A DNA stretch of 64,000 bases, taken from NCBI RefSeq assembly GCF_030272615.1, contig NC_081413.1:557591136-557655135 (forward strand), given 5' to 3'. The DNA is from Cryptomeria japonica. Lineage: Eukaryota; Streptophyta; Pinopsida; Cupressales; Cupressaceae. The notes under the pieces were generated by a model. That model was given only the letters and a program-made list of their open reading frames with translations. It was not told the origin of the DNA and did no database searches. Shown here one piece after another: positions 1-12,370 of this stretch; the stretch's first letter is position 1, and every line of letters starts with the position of its first letter. Position numbers and translations under genes: made by a program.

Positions 1-1811
1 TATTATACGTTTCAAATTTTCGTTCACCATTTTTTTCATCTTAAATTACTATAGTAGCCCCCCCTCCTGATAAACCGCAATGCATAAGGAAAAATCTTTT
101 TTAAGATGACCAGTGATGCTAACATGACACACTCTTCGGTATCAGATGGGTTGGGAGAGACTGGACCTTGCAACTTGATACCTACCACAAGAAGCTCTTG
201 CTAATCAAACCGGATTTCCAACCTCTTCTCATCTTAAATATTTCTATCTCTTACTTTCTTTCAAATATTGTTGATATCAAATTGACAACCTATAAACATA
301 GATGAACAATTGCATTTGATATTTTGATTATATTAATAGTCTATAAACTTACAATCATGAACAATGCATCTAATCTATATGATTATGACTGAAGCTAAAT
401 ATAAAAAGAATGAAATTATATGTATAGATGGAATCTGAGCTTCCCCTACATGAGTGGAAGTCTAGTTGTCCATGATTCAGTTTCTAGTCTAAGAAGCCAC
501 TTGATGGAGTTGAAAAAATGTCTAAAAACCCTTGACTTTGACTAAAAAGATAATTAAAAGGCGCTTAAAAGTATCCTTTTTCCGAAGGGAAGAAGTCCTT
601 TCCAAGTTGTTATGGGGCATGTTCCACGTGAAACTATTATTACATTTACTTCACCCTTATCGATGCTTTAATCATTTTTCGTTTACATTTTTTGAACAAG
701 AGAAAGTGTAGTGCAATATAAAGTGATAATTTACTTATCAATTTCTCACATAATAACTCATCATGAAAAAATATGTTGTCTCTCTCATTCAAACACTTTA
801 GCATAGTATAGACAAATAGCCCTTACGAAAAGAGTAGTTGTTCCTACTAATGGGTAAAATAGAAGTTTCTAAGATGTTCATGTTGATGTAATTTTTTTTA
901 TAAAGATTGTAGATGATTTAATGGGATTAGCATTTAATGTTATATAGAAGTGTTAATTTCAAATTTGGTAATTTAAAGTTAATATTCAATTTCAAGTTAT
1001 GCTGCAGAGAAATCATACATTTCAACTATCTATTGGTATTCGTCGTAAGTTCCTCTCCTATCTGCTTCTCGTTGACCTTTGCATGCCCCTCTTATGTTAC
1101 ACTTGAGTTTATCTGGCATGCTTGGCTTCGAACCATGTAAGCAAGTGGTGGTTATCTATTTTTTCCCTTACTTTTTGTTCTCTTCACGTAGGCTTGGTCA
1201 TGAAAATTTGTCTTGTTTAGTGTTTTTTCCTCCCATGATATGGTCACCTACACTATTAGCTCCATCTAATTATCAAGTTCATATGAAAATTTAATTGCTT
1301 TGTTGTTTTCTCCAATATGGTCTGTCCTCTTCGAATTGAAACTATGTGTCAATTTGCATGTTTAGATTGTTGATATGTCCATTGTGTTTTAAGAAAAACT
1401 AAAAATGAAAATTGATTTCAAAAGTCGCATGCATAGTTTATAATCCTAGTTCCAAATATTTGAAGGGAAACATGTTTTTGGAAGCTAATTGTTGATAGTT
1501 TTGAAACATATTATTCTCATGGTTCCTCTCCAACGTTACTTTAACACTATCATGGTTGTCCTTTGATGTTCCCAATATAATACATTTTTTTAGTAGCTCT
1601 ATGTATTATGTTTTTGGAAGATGGTGGGTTCAACTTTCAATAGAAGATTGTTCTTCCTACAATTATTTTGGCACCAACATTATTGTCCTCCTCTATTTCT
1701 AGACCATTATTTCTATATAAATATATCTAGTAATTCTGAGCCTTCTACTTATGATGGGAGATGATTACAACTTTTAAGTTTATGGTTGTTCTTCCTACAA
1801 TTGTTTCATGT
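1..1811. other. AT-rich sequence, no gene recognised
   Basis: No coding similarity, tRNA-like box pair, terminal repeat or tandem array was found here on either strand. The open frames near 937-1294 are short, overlapping and have no recognisable composition or motif. The stretch ends at the left TSD of the LINE that follows. Confidence 0.6.
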
Positions 1812-1839
1812 TTAATACCCCTTGTTTTTTATTGAAAAA

Positions 1840-4440
1840 GCAGCAGAAACCAAGGCGTTGACCCTTTACATAGTAAGAACTATCAACAACACCATAACAA
1901 CACTAAAAATAGCACTTAAACAACACTAAAAGCAGTCTTTTAAAAATTAAAAAAACCATCTAAGAGTTTAACAACAAAATACAAGAAACGACCTCATCTA
2001 GCAAAAGACCAGAAAAAAGACTTATGGGGTCGTTTTGCAGACCCCAATCATATCAATGACTTTGTTCTAGTCATCATGTAGGAATTTGTAAAGATCTCTA
2101 GCCACTTCCTTATCAGCTTCATCCATCGCACTTCGCTCACGCGGGAGGGATAGAGTCAATGTTGAGTTGTGCAGAATCTACAAGTAGAACTTGTTTATGC
2201 TAACCATCTGCTTGTCACAAACATCCAACCCACACTTGATCTCCATGATCTCCCCTTGAAGAGCCTTGGCCTCTAGGATTGGGCCCGGGTTATCAATACA
2301 GTTCAGAAGCTCTTGGACTTCATTGCTCACGTACTGTATATGTTCCATGGTAGGGTTCCTACCTCATCCCTATGAACATCCTTCTGCTCCACCTGATTGT
2401 GCAAACTCACATCCCCACTTTTCTCTTCAGCACCCCTATTAGTCATTGTGTCCTTAGCCACATCATCCCCAACAACATCCATAGTCTGAACTCTAGAAGT
2501 GTCAGAGTCCACCATCTACATTATTTCATCAGGGTCCACCGGGTTTATTTGGCCAATAGGTTCCTCATCATACTTCAAGTTCTCGTCATCATTAAGGGGC
2601 CTGGAAATACCCTCATCCACCCCATGCATGGGGGCCTTAAAAGCCTCTTCACCAACCCTATAATACAAAATACCACCTTCCCTACCCTCAGCGCGATCAT
2701 CCTTAGAGTTAGAGACACTATGGGATTTATCCTTATTGGCAAAGGAGCCTTTGGAAGCCAACCTTGGGACCTCATTCTGCCCTTAGCTTTAGGGGTAGGG
2801 TTCTCATCATCCAGGTTGTCCAAGGAAGAATCGTCAATGACAATTCTCTTGCGTTTAGCAAGGGGTTTTCCTTTACCCTTAAAAGGAGTAGGTTTTTTAA
2901 TCTTTCCCAACCGAAGATGAGGGCACATAGTGAGGATTTATCTCAGTTATCGAAACAGAGGAGGGGAACTGAGGATAAGCAAAGGCTTCATTTGAAAGAT
3001 GTAGCAATCTAGGGAGGGCAAGGCCACTAGAAAAGGTCACAAAAGTATGTGAGGTAGCTAACAGGGGTTGGAAGAACGCGAGGTTCCTCCAAGGGTAGAG
3101 GGACAAGTGGTAGTTATATAGCTTGTAAATGAGACCCTGATGCAGAGGGATGAGTGACTTACCCCCATTCTTAGGGTCGAGGGCTTTCTTGATAGAGAAC
3201 TCCAAATAATGCAGAAGGCCAAAAGGTAGACAAAGGAGATCATTGTTATGAAAATGATTAAGCAGTGACATATGGTAATAGTAAAATACCTTGTAGCGGC
3301 CTTCAAGGGTGAAGTATTTCATGATCATAAGATAAATTTGGTTCCAAAGATGCTTGAGCTCTTCTCTGGCAAACCCTCCTTGTAGCTTCACTGATTCTTC
3401 CCTTCCCTTAAAAAATCTATTCAGCCCATCACTATTAGTGACATGACCGGTCCTCTTCTATCTTCTACCATCTAGGGATAGGCCATTCGCCTAAGCAATA
3501 GTCTCTTCCGAGACTTCAAAAGAAACCCCACCAACATTAACCCTTCTGCCAGACCAAGAAGCTGTAAACTGGGCAGAGAGTTGTCTGCCATCTCCGCGAA
3601 GGATTTCCATAAATTTCACCACCCCACCTTTGACACAATAGTTCTAGACCACTGCATCCTGTTTGAAATCATCCAATTTGTCGAGTTCATAATGAACTCT
3701 ATCACCCCCCATGGCCAAGTCAAGAATTTTAGCATTAAGAATTTTTTCACTACAAGACATAAATAGAAACACAGAGGAAGTATCCAAAATATAACACTTA
3801 ATGAAAATAGAAACTATTTCATCATAAAACCTGTTGTGTATAGGGTTGCGGGTCCCTTCAAAACCTATTTTTAACTTAATCAAAAACTATTTCATCATAA
3901 AAGTCGAAGCTTTTGATATGGATTTGGCGATCAAGAAGCCATGCTACGAAATAATTGTCATAATTGTCCTTTGGGCTAGAAAAAACGTGTGAAATATTAA
4001 TCACACCTTGAGACATGACTTTGAGCATACAAAAGGCCATCTCGAACTCAGAGCAAGAACGATGATCATAAATGCAAGGACCACGTGTAGCAATTTGCAT
4101 GAAACAACCAATAATCTTCGTCCATCTAGGGTGGTTGATATGCCTGTTAGCACATGCCAACATCATGATGAGAAGATAACAAAGGAAGGTATACCAAAAA
4201 ATGATTAAGGCACACACATCATACTTACAAGTCGTGTTGGCAATCCACCTCACATGACTGTTGAAGCCAGTCATCAAAGGGTTAGACTTTTTCAAATTTG
4301 AAAATTCTTTCCTCCTACAACTCTTGCGAGCCAAGAGGAATGGGCAGGAAGAACTAGCAAAGAGTTTATTCATGAGGAATAAGCTTAGTACACTCTTCCT
4401 GCAAGAGGGAGGTAACACTATGAGGCAAGGAGTTGAGATT
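1840..4440 (-). pseudogene. Extra ORF downstream of LINE RNase H, function unknown
   Basis: Minus-strand coding-like sequence continues for about 2.6 kb after the RNase H stop, inside the same TSD-bounded element. Pieces: 4418-3876, 3883-3644, 3391-2897, 2928-2575, 2761-2516 and 2515-2327, with frame changes near 3880, 2900 and 2760 and an in-frame stop at 2516. The middle has an aromatic stretch (YKVFYYYHMSLLNHFHN) and LIPLHQGLIYKLYNYH. A Lys-rich basic segment follows (KPTPFKGKGKPLAKRKR), then an acidic region and, near the 3' end, a hydrophobic Cys/Trp-rich tail. This resembles uncharacterised retroelement-associated proteins of plants as I remember them; I can assign no function. It could be a normal third ORF of this LINE family or a captured sequence. 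Confidence 0.5.
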
Positions 4441-4458
4441 CCTCCAACACCTCAGGCC

Positions 4459-5990
4459 TTAGACCGTTAACCCAATGGTTACAAGAGCATCAACCACCCC
4501 ATTCCCTTCTTTATAGACATGCATGATGCGGAAGGAGTCAAGCCCAAAAATAAACCCGACAATATCTCTGTTGATACCATCAATCGACCAGTTGAGTCTG
4601 TTCTGCCCTTTGACAACATCAATTATAAGTTTAGAGTCTCCCTCAATGTTAATAGCCTTGATGCCCATGGAGAGGGAAAAACAGATCCCCTGAGCCAAGG
4701 CCATAGCTTCAACTTGATTGCTGGAATGACTACTCAGATTCCCCGTATAGGCAACAATAAGAGCCCTTTTGTGAGTTCTAATAACCCTACCCCCTGCAGC
4801 CTGACCATGTCTAGCAACACTATCAAAATTGAGTTTCAAGCAACAAGGCATCGAGGGGGACCACTTAGTATTTTGTTTGAGGAGACGCTTGGAGTTATTA
4901 GTGAGAGCAAATGAGCAAGGGAGATTCTAGCAAAGAGCAATCTCCCAACCCCTGTTGGAGGGAGGATTAGGAGGCTTCCTAACCTTGGTGAAAGAGATGT
5001 TTTCCAGGATTAGTTTGAGGAAACTGGCGAAGACAGTTTCCAAAGGGGCTTCCTTATCCCTAAAGATCCTATTATTTCTCTCCTTCCAAATGCTCTAGCA
5101 GAGGTGCGGGGGGATCTACCTCCAGAGTTGGTGGACCAAGGGGTTAGTGGTGCCCGCCCCCTCGCCGCCCCCCACTCTTATAGTAGCTATAAAAAAATTT
5201 CATTCATGGTCCAACAAAGATTAATCTTATGGAAAATCATACCCCAAAGGGCTTTAGCGAAGGCACAATAGAGGAAGAGATGGGGGGCAATTTCCTCATC
5301 CATTTTGCAAAGAACACATTATTAGGGAAATGAAATCCACACTTAGCCAAGTTGTCCCTGGTGATAATTTTGTTGTGAAGAGTGGTCCACTAGAAAAAAT
5401 GAATCTTAGGAATAAGATGAGGATTCCAAACTTTATTCCACCTAACCAAAGAATTGGGGTCCCGAAGCAGGTTGTGGTAAGCAGTTTTAACAAAGAACTC
5501 CCCGGTGGGTGGGGTTCCATTTCCAAATAAATTTGTCCTCCCTAAGAAAGAGTGGGAGTCTTATCATACCAAGCAAATTCTGAAGTTCCATGGCAATGGG
5601 TAGCAGGAGTGGTTGATTGAAACAATAATAAAAAATAACCTTCCATGTGTTGTTGGAGAAGTAATTGCAGACCCTATCCCCAAAGAATTCTGTAGTTAAG
5701 TCCTTAATCCTTCTGAGGGACGGGGAGGAAATCAGAGGCTTATCCCCAAGTGAACAATCTTCCCAAAAGTTGATGCTACTACCATTACCAATGAGCCACT
5801 TTGTGCCCTGGGAAATAAGATCTCTGCATTTAAGAATATTATTCCATATTTTGGACCCTCTGGGGAGTCCCTCCTCATTCAAAGCTAAGTGAAAGCTGCC
5901 TTGGTCGAGGTATTTAGCACTCATAATATTACCCCAATCTGAATCTTTGTGGATAAGATTCTAGGCCATTTTTGCCATAAGAGCCCTATT
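4459..5990 (-). pseudogene. LINE ORF2 C-terminus: zinc-binding domain plus RNase H
   Basis: The 5' part (5924 down to about 5490) reads like the linker after RT in plant L1 ORF2: KYL, GSKIWNNI, then a WLIGNGSSINFWED stretch. The frame then shifts near 5500-5530. In other frames, around 5330-5220, lies CVLC...HLFLYC, the CxxC...H....C pattern of the reverse-transcriptase zinc-binding family. From 4851 to 4459 an open frame carries an RNase H fold (RVT_3-like) with NFDS, an E in VEAMAL, GDSKLIIDVV and a final VVDAL, so the acidic catalytic positions look retained. It is truncated and frameshifted and cannot make active ORF2. Domain names come from remembered family patterns. Confidence 0.8.
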
Positions 5991-6028
5991 GAAATGAGTA
6001 ATTTTGCAGATTATTAATACCCCTTGTT

Positions 6029-7723
6029 AACTACTTATTACTAGTTTATTTATTTGTGCATGCATGTCTATGACTATGCATCTATGATCTAATTTTTATA
6101 ATTGCAATAGCTTTAATTTAATAAAGAAATATGCTTACTTTATCCTTGTTTTATTATTTTTGAAATTCACTATATAACTCTAATTGACATAACTAGCTAA
6201 GTATGCACATTGTGAAGCTTCAAACCATTGAAATACACGAAGTCATCAACTTTGGTTTTTTTTGGTACTTCATTTTTGAATAATTTGCCTAGAAATTGTT
6301 TAAGGGAAAATTAATCTTTTCCTAATATTGTTGCTTTTTCCTATTTTTTTCATAGGCCTATTTTGATTTTTTTTTGGTTATAAATATAATTTTTCATTAA
6401 TCAAAATAGAAGTAAAAAACACTTCCAATTCAATCACATTCAACAATTTTTTTATATAATGTTTATATCTATACATATTAAAAAATGTGAATACATTGAA
6501 GTGCACATCCAACATGTTTGTGACCCAAGCGATTCACATTTGACGACATGCTCCTATGTTTTGTTAGAATGAGAACTTTGGAATAAGGCATAGAAATCCA
6601 TCAAAGCATTAATGATAGAGAAATTTTGTCATATGTTGTAATTAGCACTATAAATATGTAATTTTATCTTAAAGACCTATGTTTTTGTCTATTTACAAGG
6701 GTTTCTTGGTATTTTAATGCTCTTTTTTGGGGGCTTCCCATTATATGATTTTGATGAAACTATTAGATATTCGCATTGAGTGAAACAATGCTACACATTT
6801 TCTCAAACATAGTGAAAGAGAATACTGCACATTTTATTGTTGATGGTCTTGTCTTCCTACCAACCATACATTTTATTATGGTTATAATGATAGCATTGAC
6901 TTGAAATAATAGATGGACTCAAGAAACAATTGTGACTTATAATACTTTCAATTAAATGATATAAATTATTTAGAATAATTTCTTATATTTAAGATAGCTT
7001 AAAAGTATCGCCTCATTTAAGAACATCATTGTGATCAATCTAAACTCTATGGAATCTCTAATATAAGATGAGAAGAATTACTAAATAAAATGATAGCAAA
7101 ACTTCAAAGTATCAAAATTCTACTAATAAATGTAAATATTGAACAATTTCATCAAATTCATAGCATAGAAAGTCTTGAGCTTACATTTTAAACCAAATGT
7201 ACATCAAAATGAACTTTGGAACGCTAGAAAACCATCAATAGTTAGAAACACAAGACTCAAGTCTCACATAATACTGCATAACATAGATTAATAAGAAAAT
7301 CAAACACTTTTTAATAAAATAATAAATGAAAACAATAATTTTTCAAAATTTAATAATATATTCATTACAAATAAATTAAAAAATAAATTTAAATTAATTT
7401 TGCAATGAATTTTTTTTATTAATTAGTAAAAAAAAATAAAAATGGATAGAAAACAATTCGAAATTCATCTCATCATAGTTGAGCCCACAAAAAGTGAGAA
7501 CAGGTTGAATCTAAAGAAAAATTAAGGCAATGATAAAGAAAAAAAATGAGTATTGGTAGTTATCACCATTAGACTTTTAAGTAAAGCATAATCTAGAAAG
7601 TATAATGCCATACAAAATGTAAAATTTAAAATGGTTCAAGTCAATTGCAACCAAAAAAATAAAAATTCAAATCTAAACCTTCTAATCATCAATAGTTTGC
7701 CCATTTTCGCCTCCCAAGGAGTT
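6029..7723. other. AT-rich sequence, no gene recognised
   Basis: Strongly AT-rich with many stops in all frames. I find no terminal repeats, coding motifs or tandem array. This is probably old, fully decayed repeat sequence. Confidence 0.6.
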
Positions 7724-7923
7724 AAGTGACATTATATAATTAAATCGAAAATAAATTTTGAATTAAAAAGTAATACAACTCATCATTTCAAGCATTTAGC
7801 ATTTGTTCACACACAACAAAATAAAGTGACATTATATAATTAAATCGAAAATAAATTTTGAATTAAAAAGTAATACAACTCATCATTTCAAGCATTTAGC
7901 ATTTGTTCACACACAACAAAATA
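7724..7923. repeat. Perfect 100-bp tandem duplication
   Basis: Bases 7724-7823 are repeated without any visible mismatch at 7824-7923. Each unit begins AAGTGACATTATATAATT and ends CACACAACAAAATA. The lack of divergence in an otherwise decayed stretch means that the duplication is recent, or that it is an assembly artefact. Confidence 0.95.
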
Positions 7924-9650
7924 TTTCTTGGAAAAAGAGAAAATGCTTCATTAAATCTACATTATGGATTATTTTTTTCTTAGAAATTTTTAAGGCATAA
8001 TTTTACAATTGTAGAAGAAATTTCTTTCAAAGACATTTATTCAAGGTATAGTTTTATAATTGTAAGAAAAACATAATTTGAAATTAATTAGATTTTTTTT
8101 TTTTTGAATCGTTATGGAAGCATGAATATTAGGTTAAAACATCTTTTTGAGAGTCAATGATTAAGGAGTATTTATTTTATCAAAACTCTTTGGGACATAA
8201 TCTTGGCTTCATCTCTTATGGTGTTGAGGCATTGACTCATTCAAAACCATTCAACTTCACTCATAGACCGAAAGACCATTAATAAACAATTAAATTTTTT
8301 AAGTGCATATTCATATATTTTGCAAGAAACCCCTTTAATGATTCTTCACTATTGTATAATTGCTTTTTTTCAAAAACTCTATCCCTAACCTTTTTTTTTT
8401 ATTAAATCATTATTTCAAATAGTTTTTATCTTTTGGTTCACCAATTTATTCCCAAGGACGAGTTTTCTATTACATGTTAAGCCACCAAATACACCTTGCA
8501 TCATGTAGAAGCATCACTGGACAAGCATACTACACTATATTATTGATGTCACAACTCTCCTTTATCACTTTTGATTTGATACAATTTCTATTATATCTTT
8601 TTTGGTTGAGCTATTGAAAATGGTTGAATAAATATTATAAAAGGATAGATGACGGACCCACATACACACCTGGAGAATATAATTCAAAAGGCATTATTTA
8701 TTTTTATTTTTATTTTTCCCATTCCCAATTATGGCACATGTTGTAGGAAAAATTAGAAGCTTCTAGAGGAATTTTCATTCTTTAATTCCCTTGCATGTAA
8801 CTCCCCCACTAGGATATTAATCAATTTTGCATGGGTCCAATATTGGAAAAAGAATCTCATTCTCAATTAATTTCTAGTTGAGTTTGTTTTGAAGAAATTT
8901 TTCCAAGCTTGCAAAGAAGGATCAAGGAAGGATCAAGGAAGGCTACGCTTGAAGATTTGGAGAGAATTCAACATCAAAGGCTTCTTCAGGTTCCCTCCCT
9001 TTTTGCATTTTAGTTTATGTAAATTCTTATATTTTCAAAAAGAAATATCTCCTCTTAGACTCTTCTATTTGAATATAATTTCCTGAAAGAATTTTATTTT
9101 ATTTTTATTGTTAGATAGATTAATTAGAAAGGAAAGATCTATTTTTTATTAAAGAAATGCATTGACAAAAGTTTTCTTTTAAAAAAAAAAAAAGGAAAAA
9201 ACAAAATGCAAATTTCTCTTTTATTTGTTAATCTATTTTAAAGAAAAAAATCAGATTCTGCTTTTTCTGTTTTTTTTTTAATCTAGAGAAAATCTTAATT
9301 CTGGAAAAAAAATCAAAAAAATCATGCTTTTCAACAATTCTTCTGAAATTTGTTGTATAAAATCCCTCTAGAAAATATTATCTTGTTATCTATTTCTTTT
9401 CAGAAAACCCTCTCTCTGTGAATATTAATTTCTTGAGAATCTCCCAAAGAAAGTTTTGTTTATCCCAACATAAGGCAAGATTGTTGGATATGACCACTGT
9501 GAAATCAAAATTCAAACAATTTAGCTCTCTTTTGTATTGCTGAAACAAATTTCTCTATTACCTTTCACTCCTGTGATTAAATTCTTATTCCTATTTTTAT
9601 AATAATATTTTTATATAAATATATATCCCTCTTAACTTATTAAATAAACT
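7924..9650. other. AT-rich sequence, no gene recognised
   Basis: Long A and T runs, with stops in all frames. At 8915-8945 a short direct repeat (GGATCAAGGAA twice) lies in an open frame that has no other sign of being coding. Nothing else is supported. Confidence 0.55.
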
Positions 9651-9661
9651 GTGACAAAACC

Positions 9662-9724
9662 ATATATATATATATATATATATTGCAATGTTAAAACTCA
9701 TACAAAAAATATATATATATATAA
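9662..9724. repeat. (AT)n microsatellites
   Basis: An AT dinucleotide run at about 9662-9683 and a second at about 9707-9722, separated by a short unique stretch. Confidence 0.9.
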
Positions 9725-9749
9725 AATATTACGAAGTAGTTCGAAGAAT

Positions 9750-9990
9750 AATTTTCATTTTTGTTGCATAGAATAATGGGTCAACTCAGGGGGCGAAGTT
9801 ATTACAACCGCCGGGGAGTGGTACCCTCCACTACCCCTGCGATCACTATTACGACAGTGGCCGCAGAGGAGTGGAGGGGACCACGGCTGTCCCTTCATCA
9901 CTACGAGCTTACACCCGCAAGTCCACAATGGTGATGGGACCCGTGGCCCCCACTCCCACTTGGCTATAAAAGCCACCACATAAATTTAAT
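9750..9990. other. GC-rich island with TATA-like box, possible LTR remnant
   Basis: About 200 bp (roughly 9776-9975) are sharply GC-richer than the surroundings and end in CTATAAAAGCC near 9964. A TATA box at the end of a GC-rich block is what an LTR U3 would show, but I find no matching second copy, no TG/CA ends and no TSD. The open frame on the minus strand here looks like a by-product of base composition. Confidence 0.3.
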
Positions 9991-12370
9991 TCTTGGCAAT
10001 TGGATTTTGTTAAATTCTTTTTAATTTAAATCTTAGTTTAATAAAATTGAACTTAGGTAAATTTATAATTAATTTAACTTTGGTAAATTTATAATTGTAA
10101 ATTAAATTATGTTCAATTTTATAGTTATAATCTTTCAATCTATTTAAGATTTATTGGGTCACTTAGTTGGCATTTTAGATTAAAAAAAAAACAATTAAAT
10201 TCATATCATTATGATTGATCCAAAATTTGTCTAACGTTTAAACTGATTGCTATTGACTCTATAATTGATTATTTTCGTGATAGAAATAAAACATTGCTTA
10301 ACCTTGCATGTAAATTACACTATCCTTGCATCATGCGAATTACTTATACATTATTTGCATTTATTGATGAGTGAGTTACATTTTCATCATCTTCATGCAA
10401 GTTACACGTTTAATTATCAATATGCGAGTTTCATAATTGTCATTATTGTGCAAGTTATATTTCAAGTTTGAAATATTAAATATTTTAGTTGTAGTGGTAC
10501 ATGAATCTCATAGAAGTAGTTATTTCAATTAATTAAACTTTGCAATGTCTAATTATGCACATTCATTTCATAATTGTTTCAAGCATGATGTTTTTTATAG
10601 CTTCTTAGGTAGAAAACTAAACAAAGGAAGTCGGAAAACCAAAACCTAGCAGCGTTTGGTATTTATGGTGCCTCTGGGTCACGCTTACGGGTAATGCCGT
10701 CGTGTTGAACTACTGCACTTAACGCCTAATAAAGTTGCGTCAACGACGTTTGTGGCATCGTCCCTATAAATCGTCGGGGAGTAATAAGGGACACATGGAA
10801 GTTAAAATCCAAGGGGCAAGTAATCCCCCTTGGATTGATAATCTAATAAGATAATCCTAAAATGATTTTTCATCCACTGAGTTAAACCATAGTAAATCTC
10901 TTTAAGGTTGATTGAGTGATATGTTTTATGGAATTGATTTAATCTCGAAGAGTTGTTGACGATTGACAATTGGGTCAAGGGTGACACTTATGATAGGTAT
11001 TAGGATCTAGTTGTTTTAGGCCACAAGCAAAAGGCCAACTTGAGCCTTTGCTTAAGTGCTACCACCGTTGGTAGCAACCGTAGAGAAACTATCTGGGACA
11101 TTGACCCTAGAAAGGGTTGCGTACCCACCAAACTATTTACATCAAACCATAGATTAGAAAATAGAACTACATACTTTACACCTTGATCCCATGCCGAAAC
11201 GGGTATGTAGGCAGTCTAGGGACAGAGTTGTCCCTAATACTCAGGCGTTCGTGGATGCGGTCTAGGTTTTGGTAAGAAGATGGATTGCGAAGAATCCTAA
11301 TTTGAAAGATAAGTATAATAAAAGGAAAAAGTAATTCAATGCATACTCGAAAGGAGTTTCGTATGAATTCGCTTGACTTCCTGAGGCTTTAAGCCAAATT
11401 CTGAGGCGGAATTCAAACTTGTATTATGTTATTTTGATTTCTCCTAAGGACGGCGACCTCAGTGCACTCCTATTAGAGGAGTGTAGTACTTAGTGAGTGA
11501 CTCAGGACCCAAATGGTCACGATGAGTCTAAGTCTCTAGCCAGAGCACCTCCTATTCCAATTGGATAGATGCCTACCTCGTATGGGTAGATGCCTATCCC
11601 ATATTGGATAGATGAAACCTTATGTTCCGTATGGTTAGATGCTCATCCCGAATGGATGAATGCCTAATCCAAATGGATGGATGCCTAGAGTATGCGATTG
11701 AATCAAATACAATGATTAAATTTAAAAAAAAAAAAAAATGTTCAAATTTTGTTGGGTTAAGTAAAGTGGGTTATTACAATTGAAACTAGTAAAGATATCT
11801 AGGTCAGCTACATCTAGATTTAATTTGTTTAGAACCAACCGATTACATAGTTGATACTTTTTCATATAATCAATAAAAATATGGGATTAATGTCCATAGA
11901 TGAATACATAATAGGTAACAACCTCAAAAGAGTTTTAACTTTGGAACAAGAGCTGGGGAGTAATGAGTTTCACACCTTTGACCATATTTTCCATTCTTAT
12001 AAGTTCTTCAACACCTCATAGTAGGCATGAGACCACTTCAAGGTAGGATTGAACTTATCATTCTAAAAAACATAAGGTTGATTAATATAAAAAAAGCCCA
12101 AGCCCACATCACGTATGCTTTTAGCTCTCCCCTAAGATTAATATTGTAAATGTGATGTGATGATTAAAACAAACTACTTTCACAAAAGAAATTCAAAACA
12201 AAAAATCCCAATTTCATGTAATTGCTACAATAACCTAAAGAAGTACATTTACACATATATATTTATATATACACAAATCAATGAACAATAACAATAATAT
12301 ATCATACCATGACCATGAAACAATATCTCTTATCATAAATGATCTTTCCTTGAAATTCATATTCCTTAAG
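9991..12370. other. Non-coding, possibly old LTR or leader sequence
   Basis: No coding similarity found. At about 11170-11240 the text GAAACGGGTATGTAGGCAGTC resembles a motif I remember from LTRs of plant non-chromovirus gypsy elements (a variant of ACGTAGGCAG). Together with the TATA-bearing island to the left, this hints at a decayed gypsy LTR and leader. There is no boundary or partner copy to prove it. Confidence 0.3.
11561..11688. repeat. Degenerate minisatellite, GGATAGATGCCTA-type units
   Basis: Five to six imperfect units related to TGGATAGATGCCTATCCC repeat about every 20-30 bp. Spacing and sequence both drift, so this is an old tandem array. Confidence 0.7.

Larger units (their letters stand above)
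1827..6013 (-). mobile_element. 5'-truncated LINE (L1-like, RNase H-bearing) with perfect TSD
   Basis: A non-LTR retrotransposon read on the minus strand. It is bounded by an exact 15-bp direct repeat TTAATACCCCTTGTT at 1812-1826 and 6014-6028, which I interpret as the target-site duplication. The 3' end (left) reads AATAAA then a short A-rich tail on the minus strand, directly against the left TSD. The 5' end is truncated inside ORF2, just upstream of the linker between RT and the zinc-binding domain, so endonuclease and RT are missing. Order on the minus strand: zinc-binding domain, RNase H, then about 2.6 kb of further coding-like sequence. Several frameshifts and stops show that it is dead. 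5' truncation and a variable-length TSD are standard for target-primed reverse transcription. Confidence 0.88.

Noticed and set aside
4519-4914. 131-codon plus-strand frame over the LINE RNase H
   Set aside because: It is the antisense shadow of the RNase H frame, which has clear catalytic motifs.
9755-9979. 74-codon minus-strand frame
   Set aside because: Lies in a GC-rich block, has no recognisable motif, and is better explained by composition or LTR origin.
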